A DNA stretch of 64,000 bases, from the NCBI GenBank assembly GCA_964030475.1, contig CAXIPT010000002.1, positions 1,977,191 to 2,041,190 of the forward strand, given 5' to 3'. The stretch is from Tethya wilhelma (taxonomy: Eukaryota; Porifera; Demospongiae; Tethyida; Tethyidae). Below, one piece after another: positions 43,593-54,587 of this stretch (position 1 is the stretch's first letter; each line of letters opens with the position of its first letter). Below the pieces are notes generated by a model. The model saw only the letters and a program-made list of their open reading frames with translations. It was not told where the DNA came from and did not search any database. The position numbers were made by a program, and so were the translations under genes.

Positions 43593-44715
43593 TCAGCTAT
43601 CAGTTATGGCCTTGCACTCTTTGGTGCATGGCCATATATCTCTGGTTTTTTTTTGCTGTTTTTTTTTATCATCATCATCTGATGAATTTTTGTCTTCATC
43701 ACTCTTGCTTTTGTTTTTTTGCACAACAGTGATCTCAGCTACAACACACTGGCCTTTTGAATTTACGCTGGCTCGGTGATAGCAGTGTGGCAACGATTAC
43801 CAAAATCTTCTAGCTTCTCTATCTTCATGGATTTGATAGACTTAATTGGTGGACTTACGTAGAAGATTAGTGTACTCTCTACGTTAGTCTAGCAGCATGC
43901 TGAACAATTTTTTTGCTGCTACACCACAAACAGCCCTAGTGGAAACTTTTGAAACATTTGAAACTTTTTTTGTAAGCTTTCATCTATTTAGCTCTGATTT
44001 GCTTGTTCTGATACATTAGCTCAGCCAGGTTTTTCCTGTGCCTTTCACATTCTTCACATTTAGGCTCAGAAAGGGCATATTTGTCTCGTTTTTGTGCACA
44101 AATTGCTTTCCTTATTTTAATGTAATACGCTTTTGCTAAAGCTTTTTTGGCAGCTGCTTGTCGAGTGTAATTTTTCTTAGAAGCTGCCTTTTTGGCCTGA
44201 GGGTGTTGTTTGTAATTTCTCTTTGAGGCTGCCTTCTTGGTCACAGGATATTGCTTGTAAGCTTGTTTAGAGGCTACCTTTTTGGCCTTAGGATCTTGTT
44301 TGTATGCTTGTTTAGAAGCTGTCTTTTTGCCTCAGGATCTTGTTTGTATGATTATTTAGAAGCTGTCTTTTTGGCCTCAGGATCTCGTTTGTATGCTTGT
44401 TTAGAGGCTGCCTTTTTAATTTTTGAATCTCTTTTGTAACTGATCCTTGAGGCTAATTTTTTCCCCTCAGGGTTGTTTGTGTAGTTTTCTCGGGAACAAG
44501 ACTTCTTAGGCTCTGGATTTTGTTTATAACTCTTTCTGGAGAATGCCTTTTTAGTTTCAGGGTCTTTGAGGTAACAAGATTTGGAGTATTTACGCATGTC
44601 TGCTTTGTGTTTATCAGCATTCTTTAAAAAACTTTTCTTCTTAGCTTCTTGTTTTTACATTTTGTAGATAATTATACTTACGCTGAGCCTATTTCTTTTG
44701 TTCCCTTGTTGGCAT
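43593..44715 (-). pseudogene. Helitron N-terminus with 14-residue Lys-rich repeats
   Basis: A start ATG at 44715 gives MPTREQKK followed by a TAG. Downstream, 14-residue units such as KRDPEAKKTASKQAY repeat about ten times across two frames (44352-44597 and 43984-44244); a missing G near 44327 explains the shift. A Cys pair (KCEECERH) closes the array. An acidic/Lys segment (DEDKNSSDDDDKKKQQKK) then leads to WPCTKECKAI. I recall similar Lys-rich N-terminal repeats in sponge Helitrons. They probably give a basic, nucleic-acid-binding tail. Confidence 0.65.
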
Positions 44716-45135
44716 TGTGCAATGTTGGCCAGGAAAATACTCTACCATAAATTTTTTTTGTTGTTTATATAGGGTTTTGTATAGTATTAATTGTATGCTA
44801 TAATATGCAACTGTAATGACAATTATATACCCTGAACTTCACTTAGCTGCGAATAGGACTTGAAGATAGCATACAATTTAGAACCATAGAAAATACTCTG
44901 GCCACCGTAAGATAGAAGTTGATTATTTTCTGCTATAAATGTATAATGTATTAAAAGTGTTAGCAATAAGTTACGTTTCGCATGCTCACAATACCTTGAT
45001 ATATTATGAAAACCAGGGTGGCTGATGTAGAGCAATATTACAGTATGGCTGAGCTGGCACCAAGGAGAAATAATAAAATGATGTGATGGGTAGTAGCTGC
45101 TGGGTATGGATAAAGTGTAGAGTGATTAATTCCCA
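44716..45135. other. Upstream flank of the Helitron, no gene
   Basis: AT-rich sequence between the Helitron start codon and the end of the hAT element. The Helitron 5' terminus should lie here but I cannot pinpoint it. Confidence 0.4.
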
Positions 45136-48100
45136 GTATGGTAGTACTAGGGGGGTCTGGGGGCATGCGCTCCCCCAGGAAAATTTTGGTAAAATGGCTA
45201 TGCTGAGGTGCATTCTAGCGCATTCTGGACATTTTTTAGTGCTGTAAAAAATAAGCATTCTTACCAGTTTTTTGCTTGGAAGAGCGATCGCAACCGTCGG
45301 TAGTATGCACGCACAAGTTTGCGCTTTGACCTTGCCCTCTAATATAATATTGCATAACTATTGTTAAACACGTGACCAACAAAGTAAACAAAAATTTAAT
45401 ATACTGTTTGAGTTTCAAGTTACAGTCAATGAAGAAGGTTTGAAAGCTGCATACGTCGAGGGAAACGCCTAGCAAACACGTCAATAACTTCAGTGATGTT
45501 GATATCAATGTCTCTGTGAAAATGAAGCAAAGACAAGGATGTGAGACGTTCATTGCCCATTGTTGACCGTATGGAGGTCTTGATACGTTTCAAAGCACTG
45601 AAAGATCTCTCAGAAGTGCAAGAGGTTACAGGAAGAGTGCAAAGAATCTGGAGTAAAACTGTGATGTTCGGGAAGAGTGATGAGCACTGAGGTAATGTGT
45701 GATACAGTGTAGTAGGAAGGGAGGTTGATCCATGTTCTTCTTCCTGACCTTTCCACTTCATATACCACAAGTGAATTTCATTGAAGAGGCTACTATGAAA
45801 GGGAAGATCATCCTTATAAAAATCTCCCAACTCCTAAATCTTAGGTGGAACCTCCTCCATTGTCTTAGTGACCAAAAGTGAAGGTACAAGATAAAGACCT
45901 TGCATTGCTGTCTGCTGATGTTTGTCAAATCTTGTGTTAATTTCTGCAAGAAGGTGATCAAGGAGAGGGATAGAGATGGTACGTCGAAAGTACTCTGATG
46001 GAGATTGAGCTGGGACATTAGGTCGATGACGCTGACGTCCACAAAGTCGTGGCAGAGATGGCTCAACGTTAATGTCAGCACACAACTTTTCAACATCAGC
46101 AAACCACTCCCTGTGATTAACTTCGACATTATCCCTTACTTTCTGTAAGGTCGCCTTCACACTGTTGATCTCAGATACAGCCTGTGCAATGTCTTTTGCT
46201 TCTGCTTGAAGACTTCGGGTTAGACCCAATAGATACTTCAAGCATGCTGTGGCAATGACTAGAGCACTGATGAAATCAGTTGTGCTAATGGATAACAGGA
46301 GAGTGGTAGCATCAGTTACTGACTCAGTGGTCCAATTTCTTACTCCTTCAGTGGAAATGGTCTCCATACATGCAGCGATTGAGGGGTGAAGTTGCTGAAA
46401 TCTCTGCAGAGCGTCTATCCTCTCAATCCACCTTGTTCGGCAGAGGTCCTTCAACTTACGAATGGATGACTCGGGCTGTGTGGTTTCAATTGCTTCTTCA
46501 AGCTTCCTCTGTCGTTTGGGATGTGCAGAGAAGAATACTGACACTCTATTCACAACACCTATCATATTCCGTACTGCAACCTCCTCGAGTGAGGTAACAA
46601 CAGCCAAATTTAGACAGTGAGAGGCACAGTGTAAATAGAGAGCGAGAGGAAATTGAGAAGTGATACGTGCTGCAGCACCATTCACTTTGCCTGACATATT
46701 GCCAGCCCCATCATAGGCTTGCCCACGTAACTTGGTGGGATCAAGATCATGCTTCCTTATGAAGTCAAGCATCATGTCTGCAATAGCCTGTCCTGAAATG
46801 CCTCCGCTACATTCCAAAAAGGACACAAGATCTTCACGGATGCAATTATCATCTGGATTGACATATCGCAAAACTAGGCCAAGCTGCTCCTTGTTTGAAG
46901 AGTCAGTCACCTCATCAGCAATCAAAGTAAAATACTTAGCTCGTTTGACATTGGTGAGAATCTTATGAAGAAGGTGATCTCCCAGGACTTGGATTAGCTG
47001 GTTCTGGATGTCAGGTGATATGTAAGTGGCATTCTTTGGAGCAGTGGCTAGGTGTTCTTTCAATGCTGTATCACCAGCTGAGATACGGAACTGAAGGAGT
47101 GCCCAGAAGTTCCCATGCTGCCCACATTCATCTTGCTCCAAGTCTGTACCAGAATCACGATGACCACGCAATGGTATGTTCTGCCGGCCACACAAGATTA
47201 TGGTGTCAATGATGGACTGTAGCTTCTTTCTGTTCCGTGCAACAAGCTCCTTGGCTGTATTGTTTAATTGGATGGATATGCTCTCTTGTTGACCACTCAT
47301 CACCTGCAGAAAGGCATCCATCTTCACCACAGCTTCCTTGTGGTAGTCCTTCTCTTCGTGCTTCGTCATGATATCAATAGCATGCTTAAAGTCAGTGAGA
47401 GCTTTGCTGACAAGCACTCCAGCTTGAGCACGAAAGTTCTTACTTGAGTAGAACAACACACAGGGAAGACAATAACCACCATCTTCTTGCTTACTGTATC
47501 GAAGCCAGGGATATCTCACCAGCCATTGGTGCTGAAAACTTCTGCCACTACCTGAAGTACTACAACTAGGTCTAGGGAACTTGTACGAGGCATCAGGAGA
47601 AAAGTGGTGATTGATAAAGTGGTACTTTTCATGCTCAGCCACATTTGCTCTCTTAGACAATTCAGCGATATCCATTGCTGCCACAGAAAGAGACTCCTCA
47701 ACTCTCGGCCGTTTCGAGTGTGCTTCTAAAGACAGTCCACTGGGACTAGGATTACTGTGATAGTGTTAGTAGTGTACCCATAGATACATTTACAAAATCA
47801 ATAATGTATTGTATTATAATATTTTACTTTTGTTGTACTTACCTTGGACTATCTTGGTTATCCTCAGTGGCAGACTCATCATCACGCATACGCGTAGATC
47901 TCTTAAGATACCGAAGTATGGACATCCTGTCAGGCAAGCGACTATGAACGCGGGGGAGCTATAAGAGCTATATATGTAGAGCTTCACGCAACCGGTAACC
48001 ACTAGTATCAGATAATTTTCTATGCCACGAGGTCGGTACTAAACCACGCCTCCCATTCTACCTTTCGTGACCCCTCGTCAGTATTAAGCAATAGTGATTA

Positions 48101-48359
48101 TACACGTGCAGCAGCTGACAAACTGTGCAGTGGTCTGTGAAAACAAGTCGTTTGCAGCTATAATAAAAATTAAACTAAACGTCGAATGTAAGTTTTAAAA
48201 GATTATTTACTACACTACAGCATCATCTGCTTGCCAAGATTGCGCGCGCAGTAGACTGACCAGCATTACTATTATACGCGGGCCCAGTGAGCCCAGCCCA
48301 CTTTCGGATGACAAAGGGGGGGCTCGAGCCCACTGAGCCCAATGCTAGCTACGCCCCTG
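45136..48359 (-). mobile_element. hAT element 1
   Basis: The right end is the hAT-type terminal sequence CAGGGGCGTAGCTAGC (read on minus), ending at 48359. The left end is taken as CAGTATGGTAGTACTAGGGG near 45136, followed by the GGGGGCATGCGCTCCCCC hairpin; this is less certain. No clean 8-bp duplication is visible. It contains the transposase gene described next. A solo right-end fragment lies at 26611-27313. Confidence 0.75.
45426..47925 (-). pseudogene. hAT transposase 1 (TTF zinc finger type), two exons, one nonsense codon
   Basis: Exon 1 is 47843-47925, starting MSILRYLKRSTRMRDDESAT and ending before GTAAGT. An 88-bp intron ends in CACAG and exon 2 begins at 47754 in matching phase. The zinc finger region has QHQWLVRYPWLRY and GGYCLPCVLFY. 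The catalytic core shows FTLIADEVTDSSNKEQLG (first Asp), GQAYDGAGNMSG (second Asp), HCASHCLNLAV and CRTRWIERI. After one in-frame TAG at 45834-45836 (PPKI stop ELGDF) the frame continues, unchanged, through the C-terminal dimerisation block SCTSERSFSALKRIKTSIRS with the catalytic Glu. Apart from that single stop it is complete. Confidence 0.9.
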
Positions 48360-49610
48360 GATGATCTGTCGCTTCACCATGGTGATCCCTCATAGAGATG
48401 CTACAGTCTACAATAAGAGCCCCGGAAGTACATATATTTTCTTGGACATTGCCGTTTGTACAGGGCAATAGCTACACGTGGGCAGCTGTAAACAAACAGC
48501 TATTTCTACCAGTTCTAGCTCACACTCAGAACTGGACCAGCTAAAACCATTGTGATATTTGAATAGAGTAGGTCAAGCGCTCTGGATTGATGCTAAATTT
48601 TAGCCGATAGTAAGACAAAAAAGTTGCATACTAAAGCTGTTTTGATGGCTACCTCAGCGTGAAGGTGACTACTTTGAAAATGGTTCAAATTAGTACTGGG
48701 CATATATGAGACCCATACTGTTGCTTTTATGACTATATACATCTAAAACTGTAAGTATTTGACTACAGCTAAAGTATGAATGAAATCTAGCTTGCACAAA
48801 AACAGAAAAAAACGCTGTAAACAAGAAGCACCAGGAAGGGTCCACAGAGTATAGAAATGTAGCCCTATACTTGTTCAATAACATGCTAAAGTTTTTATTG
48901 TAAGCGCTACAGTTGTAAAGAAAAGGCAGCCATCTTTGTTAGGGATATTTCAAGGCTTCACAAAAATTTAATGATATTCATCAACTTCACAAATGGTTCA
49001 AATCAGTACTCGATGTTTTTGAATCTGCAGCTTGTATAATCCAGTTCCTGCATACTACAGCGACACTTATCTTGAACCTTGAATCCAAAAACTGTTGCAT
49101 CTTGGAAATGTCAAACTTGGAAAATCAGAAAAGGTTTTAATTTGCTCATTAAACTTGTCTATTTGACGTCATCAATTGAGAGGCGCGCGCTGTAGTATAC
49201 TAACGTGGCACGGGAGAATACTATTTATACCGCGTGGTTTGCCAGCTGCACTTCAAAGCATTCAAAGTTGCCCACATCTAAGTGAAGAAGAATCTATATA
49301 TCTACGGAAATCCTGGTTAGGTCTCATTTGCTGATGTCGGTATCAATTACCAATTTGTTTGGATAGTGTTTCCTGCCCTATCTAAACCAAAATACTACTC
49401 AGTTTGCTGCTGTGTGAGTGATCTGTACTGTTTGTCTTTCTGGTCTTTTCTACTGTACCTGTGTTTGTTTCACCCTTTGTTGTGTACATAGTTGTTCTTG
49501 CTTGCTCCTTGCTATCATTCCCCATTGATCTACACTCCAACGCTTGTCATTTAATTCAGAGTCTCTTTTATTAGTTTTTTTTCCTTTGTTAATCTTTCTG
49601 TTCTACTTGT
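48360..49610. other. No supportable gene
   Basis: I see AT-rich sequence with no domain-bearing frame. A short CpG-containing stretch (GGCGCGCGCTG) is near 49180. Confidence 0.4.
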
Positions 49611-49818
49611 CAGTCTCCTTGCTATCTTTCTCTTATCTTGGTTGGTCTTTCTGTTCTACTTGTCAGTCTCCTTGCTATCTTTCTCTTCTCTTGTTTGGTC
49701 TTTCTGTTCTACTTGTCAGTCTCCTTGCTATCTTTCTCTTCTCTTGGTTGGTCTTTCTGTTCTACATATTCTTCTTGTCAGTTTTCTATTCTTTTTGTTG
49801 TTGTTGTTGTTGTTGTTG
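49611..49818. repeat. 52-bp tandem repeat and (TTG)n tract
   Basis: Three copies of a 52-bp unit start CAGTCTCCTTGCTATCTTTC at 49611, 49663 and 49715. A (TTG)8-like tract lies at 49795-49818. All three frames of this CTT-rich strand are open by chance and give low-complexity Phe/Leu/Ser peptides, which I do not regard as genes. Confidence 0.9.
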
Positions 49819-50284
49819 ATCTTTCTTGTTCTTGTTGTACTGTTTGTCTTGTTTGTCTTTCTTGTCTCGGTTTCTTGCTATCCGTGTTTGTTTACTTATG
49901 TATCTGTTTTTTTTGTTTGTTTCACCTAGTTGTTCATTCTACACATTCTTCTTAATTGTCAGTCTTTAATATTTGTTTTTCCTTTGTTTATCTTTCTTGT
50001 TCTCACAATCTTTTCTGTTCTACACTCTTCTCTTGGTTGGTCAGGCTTCTGTTCTATACACTATCTTTCTCTTCTCTTTCTTGTTCTGCAGTCTTCTTTC
50101 TATCTCTTGATCTCTTTTAGTGTACACACTCTTGTAACAATTTATATCTATATCTTTCTTCGTTGTTGTCTTAACAAATCTTCTTGCCATTATTCGTCTT
50201 TCTCTCTTGCTTGTTTTTCACTCTTATTGCTACCCATATTTAGAAACACCTTTTTAATCGTATCTTAGTCTCCACCCTATATTA

Positions 50285-50322
50285 AAAAAAAGGAAAAAAA
50301 AGAAAAAAAAAAGAAAAAAAAA
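50285..50322 (+). repeat. A-rich tract
   Basis: Runs of A broken by G or GG follow a CT-rich stretch. It could be a retroelement tail, but no element is recognised before it. Confidence 0.8.
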
Positions 50323-50410
50323 ATCCCAAGCATCTTTTTAATCTCCAAACTATATTAAAAAATACCGCCCCGTTTTATTGTTTCCAAAGCATTTCTTATC
50401 AAACCTCAAA

Positions 50411-51004
50411 ATGCATTTAGTCAATCAACATTTTATTGTAGCTTCCATGTTATCATTTTTACTTTCCATGATTACAGTATGTACTGTGCTCCAACATGTT
50501 CTATTCACTACAATAAAGTACCACAAAAATATTATGACTATTGTTACAAATAGAACTAAGAAATTTGTGTTTCTAGCCGCATTTTGGGTAATGTGTACCT
50601 GTCTTGTGGTAGCTATTGCTACAGTGTACAGTATGTATGTAGTATGTACACCACATTTGGGTGATATCGTCATATTAATAAACATTGTTGTAGTAACTCT
50701 TGATATAATAATCAGTAACAATGTAACTTGGGTAATGTTTGGGGGCATAATTTATCTACTGAATTGGGTGATAAACATAGTAATGTATTACAGTTTTGCA
50801 ATAAAAAATGCGTATGTATTCTTTAAGCATGCATCTCGTAAAAAAATGGACACATTATGGTATCTTTTTTCATTTGGGTTTGTGTGTGCAGTAGGTGCAG
50901 GTTTCTGTATTGTACTCATGTACAGTGGCGTAGCTACATACGGGCCTGTGCGGGCAAAGGCCCTTGCAATTGTTCATAGTGCCCAACTATACAACGCGCG
51001 TTGA
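50411..51004 (+). CDS. Orphan multi-pass membrane protein, end replaced by hAT
   Basis: From ATG 50411 (MHLVNQHFIVASMLSFLLSM) the frame encodes about five hydrophobic segments. They include FVFLAAFWVMCTCLVVAIAT, IVILINIVVVTLDII, IIYLLNWVINIVMYYSF and LWYLFSFGFVCAVGAGFCIV, separated by short basic loops (NRTKK, HASRKK). No family is recognised; a decayed receptor fragment is possible. At 50923 hAT element 2 begins, so the last 27 residues (from about YSGVATYG) are transposon sequence. The native protein would have had a different C-terminus. It has no introns. Confidence 0.4.
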   Translation: MHLVNQHFIVASMLSFLLSMITVCTVLQHVLFTTIKYHKNIMTIVTNRTKKFVFLAAFWVMCTCLVVAIATVYSMYVVCTPHLGDIVILINIVVVTLDIIISNNVTWVMFGGIIYLLNWVINIVMYYSFAIKNAYVFFKHASRKKMDTLWYLFSFGFVCAVGAGFCIVLMYSGVATYGPVRAKALAIVHSAQLYNAR

Positions 51005-53121
51005 GCGCGCATGCGCAATATAATATTATAATATTTGTGGGTGTGTTGTGCGTCCACGTGCATGACCACGTGGCCTGTTTGTGTAAATTTATTAAAACAG
51101 GGATGAAAAGACAAACAAGCTTGTTTCAGTTTGCTAAGTCAGCTTCAACATCGTCTTTCGGCAAGACTAACACTAGTCATCATTGTGAGTCTGATGATGA
51201 AGAGCTGGAAGGGCCCCCTTCGCCACCAAAACGTACATGCACGGTGAGTGGCCAAAGCATACAAGTAGATGAAGGGGGGACAGCTATCATAATCAATTCC
51301 TCTGGTAGTGGTAGCTCTCATGTTAACTGTGGCCCGATTTCTAATGAGCAGCAATTGCACAGCAGTTCTACCCCTACACATGCTGAATCTAAGCATGATT
51401 TCCCTTCTGATGTGGCTTTGTCACCTAATCAACCTCCTTGTCAACCTAAGCTTGCACGTTTTCCATTGTCACTGATAGGAAGCAAGCAAAGGGCTTTTAA
51501 TTCAGATTGGTATAAGTCTTACAGCTGGCTAGAATACTCCCAAGAACGAGATGCTGCCTTTTGTTATCCATGTCGCCTATTTACTGTTTCTGAAGGAAAA
51601 TCTCAAAATACGTTCACCAAAATTGGTTTTCGTGATTGGAAACATGCAACAGGAAAAGGGGGTATTCTTAATATTCACGATAAGTGCTCATCTCATGCAA
51701 CTGCTATGCTGATGTGGTCACAGTACAAGTTAAATGCTGAGAAACACACATCTATTGCAGACAGATTGGAATCAAATTGTGCTCAAATCATTTCCCGTAA
51801 TCGGCATTACCTGAAAACTTTGATACAAGTTGTGTTGCTATGTGCTCGCCAAGAAATTGCATTAAGGGGGCACAGAGAAGATTCTACTTCTGTCAACAGG
51901 GGTAATTTTCTAGAAATCTTACATCTGGTTGCTTTACATGATCCTATTGTTCAACACAGATTGAATGAAGGACCCAGGAATGCTGTGTATACCTCTGCTG
52001 AAATTCAGAATACACTCTTGCACATTATGAGTGAAATGGTTACTAAAAAAATATGTGCTGAGGTCTGCAATGCTGGTGTTTTTTCTGTTTTGGCGGATAA
52101 AACCAAAGACTCAAGTAAATCAGAACAAATGGCAATCGTACTAAGGTATGTAAATACAAGAGAGGCAACAGTTCACGAGAGATTTCTTACCTATGTTCAA
52201 GTAGCTGATCTTGATGCTAAGAGTTTGTCAGACTACATTCTCACTACTCTTCGTAACCATAATTTAGATTTGCATTCCCTTGTATCACAAGGTTACGATG
52301 GTGCATCTGTGATGAGTGGGCGATGCAGTGGAGTTCAACAACGAATTTTGGAAGTTGTACCCCAAGCAATTTATATTCACTGTTTTGCTCACGTTCTAAA
52401 TCTTGTACTTGTAGATTCTTCAAAGAACGTTGCTATTGCTTCAGAGTTCTTTGCACTCATTGAATCTCTGTATGTATTTCTCTCCACAACAAAAGCCCAT
52501 GTGATTTTTGTTCGCAAGCAAACAGAATTACATCCAAATAATTCTAAGAGGGAGTTAGTGAGACTCTCAGATACTCGCTGGGCCTGCAGATATATATCTG
52601 TCAACACAGTCTGCTACACATTTGATTCTATTTTGGCTACGCTTAGTGAGATAAGTGATGGTGAGGATGCTGCGAAGGCAGTAACTGCTAAAGGATTGCT
52701 TTCTCAAGTTAGGTCATTTCGATTTGTTTTGATGCTGGTTGTATTTGATCGAATTCTTTCGTGTACAAAACAGCTCTCAGATCTTCTACAGTCTCAACAA
52801 TGTGATCTAGCAAAAGCAGCTGATTTAATAGTAGCAACAATAGAAACACTAGAAGAGTTCAGGTCTGATGCATCTTGGAGTCATTTGTTCTCTTATGTAA
52901 AACAAGTTGCTGAGCTAAATAACATTGCTCTTACTGAATGCCAAGAGAGGTATCGACGAAGGCTGCCAAGTAGATTTGAGGACAGTGTTGTACTGGAGTC
53001 TATAGGTTCTAGAGATACCATGTCAACTAGTGATGACTATAAAGTGGATGTGAATTATCCTGTTTTGGACTGCTTCCTTGCAGAACTCAAGCAACGGTTC
53101 AACTCTCAAAATTTTATGATN
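50923..53121 (+). mobile_element. hAT element 2, 3' end missing at an N
   Basis: It begins with the hAT-like terminal CAGTGGCGTAGCTACATACG and contains a transposase frame. At 53121 an isolated N occurs and the sequence switches to an unrelated, oppositely oriented gag fragment, so the right end is absent. Confidence 0.85.
51103..53121 (+). pseudogene. hAT transposase 2 (zinc finger/DUF4371 type), truncated
   Basis: From ATG 51103 the product starts MKRQTSLFQFAKSASTSS. A polar N-terminal region is followed by the TTF-type zinc finger (DWYKSYSWLEYSQE, AAFCYPCRLF, HDKCSSHATAM). The core has VFSVLADKTKDSSKSEQ (first Asp; Lys replaces the usual Glu after it), SQGYDGASVMSGRCSG (second Asp), YIHCFAHVLNLVLVDS and RLSDTRWACRY. 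Reading is uninterrupted for about 670 codons, more intact than most transposases here. The C-terminal dimerisation block with the catalytic Glu is missing because the sequence breaks at the N. Confidence 0.88.
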
Positions 53122-53405
53122 GTTTCCTTGCCTGCCAGTAGTCATCCGCCAATTGGGCAACCTCGTCACTATTCTTCGGGTTTCTTTCTTTCACGAAAAT
53201 ACTGACTGCTGTTGGTAACATGTTAACCAACTGCTCCATCCATACCTGGTCATGTACTGCCTCCAGTGTCTTGCAGTCTTGTAACCATTTCTCCAACATA
53301 CATGTCACTGAGTCTCACTCGTAGCTCTCGATTTGTCTCCCCTTCCTTCCTGGAAGCTGTCCAGAAATGCCTTTTGTAGCTTTCGCTGTTAATATGATAC
53401 CGTAC
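53122..53405 (-). pseudogene. SCAN-like retroelement gag fragment
   Basis: On the minus strand, YHINSESYKRHF and EGETNRELRVRLSDM are followed, after a one-base shift, by MLEKWLQDCKTLEAVHDQ, VWMEQLVNMLPTAVSIFV and SDEVAQLADDYWQAR. The EQ-x2-N-x-LP and A-x-LADDY spacing is typical of SCAN domains and of Gypsy/Gmr1-type capsids from which SCAN derives. It is cut at the N at 53121. Nothing else of the retroelement is present. Confidence 0.7.
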
Positions 53406-53830
53406 TAGGATAGCCTTAATACCTTGTTGCTAAGGTGAGTTACGGCTCTTTATAGCATTTCAGCTGGTGTGCATTTAATACAAAACATTCCGTATCTCAC
53501 CATGGCAACAAGATATTAAAAATCTATCTGGTCAAAATTAGGTTTAAAACATTCTGATTACAATTTTGTTGCCATAGCAACAGCCCTTAATATCCACCTA
53601 ATTAATTTATTCATAATATGAATATTAATGAGGTGATATGATGTCAAAAATTTTGAAGAAAAACTTAATTTGCTGAGGAACATTATCCAACGTTTCCATG
53701 GCAATAGCAAATTTGTTCACAAAGTTATCGTGAATTTGAATAAATTTTTATCTTAATTAGCAATTACACTGTTGTGTCACCCAACATGTTAAGTGTGTTC
53801 AGACAACTGCTACATCATTTTTAATAGTGT
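53406..53830. repeat. Diverged MITE family D-related sequence
   Basis: Inverted words CACCATGGCAACAAGATATT and GTTGCCATAGCAACAGCCC, followed by ACCTAATTAATTTATTCAT, recall the 29004-29307 element in degraded form. No gene. Confidence 0.5.
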
Positions 53831-53937
53831 ATAAGTAGTCATGTGCCCAAATTCAGAGACTTGCCTTGTTACCTGGCTTTTTACAGCACTGCCCATTCCT
53901 ACACTTCTAATTTTTATAAAATTTTTACTATACTTGT
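53831..53937. mobile_element. Foldback MITE family A, one-arm fragment
   Basis: AAGTAGTCATGTGCCCAAAT, GCACTGCCCATTCCTACAC and the terminal ACTTGT match the right arm of the 57616-58012 copy with several substitutions. Confidence 0.75.
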
Positions 53938-53941
53938 ATAA

Positions 53942-54193
53942 TTGAATGGCAGCACTCATAGCTACCTCCTTTTTCTCAGACTGTGTCATAGCCAACTATC
54001 GACAGATGTGAATAATTCTTTAGTTGATGTCTTATACACCAAGGTTGTGGCACTTCCCAGTAAGCAAATGCATGATGAGGAATTTCTTAGACTGCGTTCT
54101 TTTAGAGTGCCTCGATCTTCACCAATTATCAAGAAGAGTAGAGCTAGTGTGAGAGGTGAATGTTTGAACCACAAAGTATCAAGAGAAGTGTGA
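53942..54193 (+). other. Possible short exon, unrecognised
   Basis: An open segment includes NNSLVDVLYTKVVALPSKQM and RLRSFRVPRSSPIIKKS and stops at SREV. No initiating ATG, and acceptor or donor sites are only weakly suggested (AGAGGTGAATG). Coding potential is uncertain. Confidence 0.15.
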
Positions 54194-54339
54194 GACATAG
54201 TCCATGGAGTACAAATTAGGCCACTCCAATATGATTTATTGTTTCCCATAACATTTTTTTTAATTTTAGCATGAGAGCTGTTCATAACCACAAACACTTA
54301 AGTTAAGTACTACATGTATACAATACAAGTGTCCTACAA

Positions 54340-54587
54340 ACAAGTACAAAAACATTGGAAATGTAGACCCAAGAACAGCTAAATCGTAAAAAGAATGCAA
54401 ACAAGATGGAATGTGTGCAGAATTCTTCCTGTATGGGCTGCATTTAACAATCTCCTTATTGAGTTTCTCATTTTGCCCACAGGAAGAATTCCTTACACAC
54501 TCCAACAGCCATTCCATCTTGTTTGCGTTCTTTTTACGATTTAGCGGTTCTTGTGTCTCATTACATTTCCATTTTTTTTTTACTTGT
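54340..54587. mobile_element. Foldback MITE family B, copy 3
   Basis: ACAAGTACAAAAACATTGGA opens the element. The arms include AAATCGTAAAAAGAATGCAA and its inverse TTGCGTTCTTTTTACGATTT. It ends ACTTGT at 54587. The inner GGAATGTGTGCAGAATTCTT pairs with AAGAATTCCTTACACACTCC. Confidence 0.85.

Larger units (their letters stand above)
33925..44715 (-). mobile_element. Decayed Helitron with OTU domain, split by a nested DIRS element
   Basis: All minus-strand parts of one Helitron polyprotein occur in order: Lys-rich repeats (44.6-44.0 kb), a cysteine-rich and DUF6570-like region (43.5-42.7 kb), the HUH Rep domain (42.5-41.3 kb) and Pif1 helicase (41.0-40.4 and 35.8-34.9 kb). They end in a Lys-rich linker and an OTU protease (34.35-33.9 kb). 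A plus-strand DIRS-like element at 35823-40363 interrupts the helicase. I could not locate the terminal TC and CTRR hairpin ends, so the outer limits are those of the coding sequence. Confidence 0.9.

Noticed and set aside
46370..47212. Plus-strand frames opposite hAT transposase 1
   Set aside because: They are antisense shadows with no independent support.
49544..50268. Long overlapping frames in three registers on the plus strand
   Set aside because: The sequence is CTT-rich and tandemly repeated; all frames are open and give low-complexity Phe/Leu/Ser peptides with no start context or homology.
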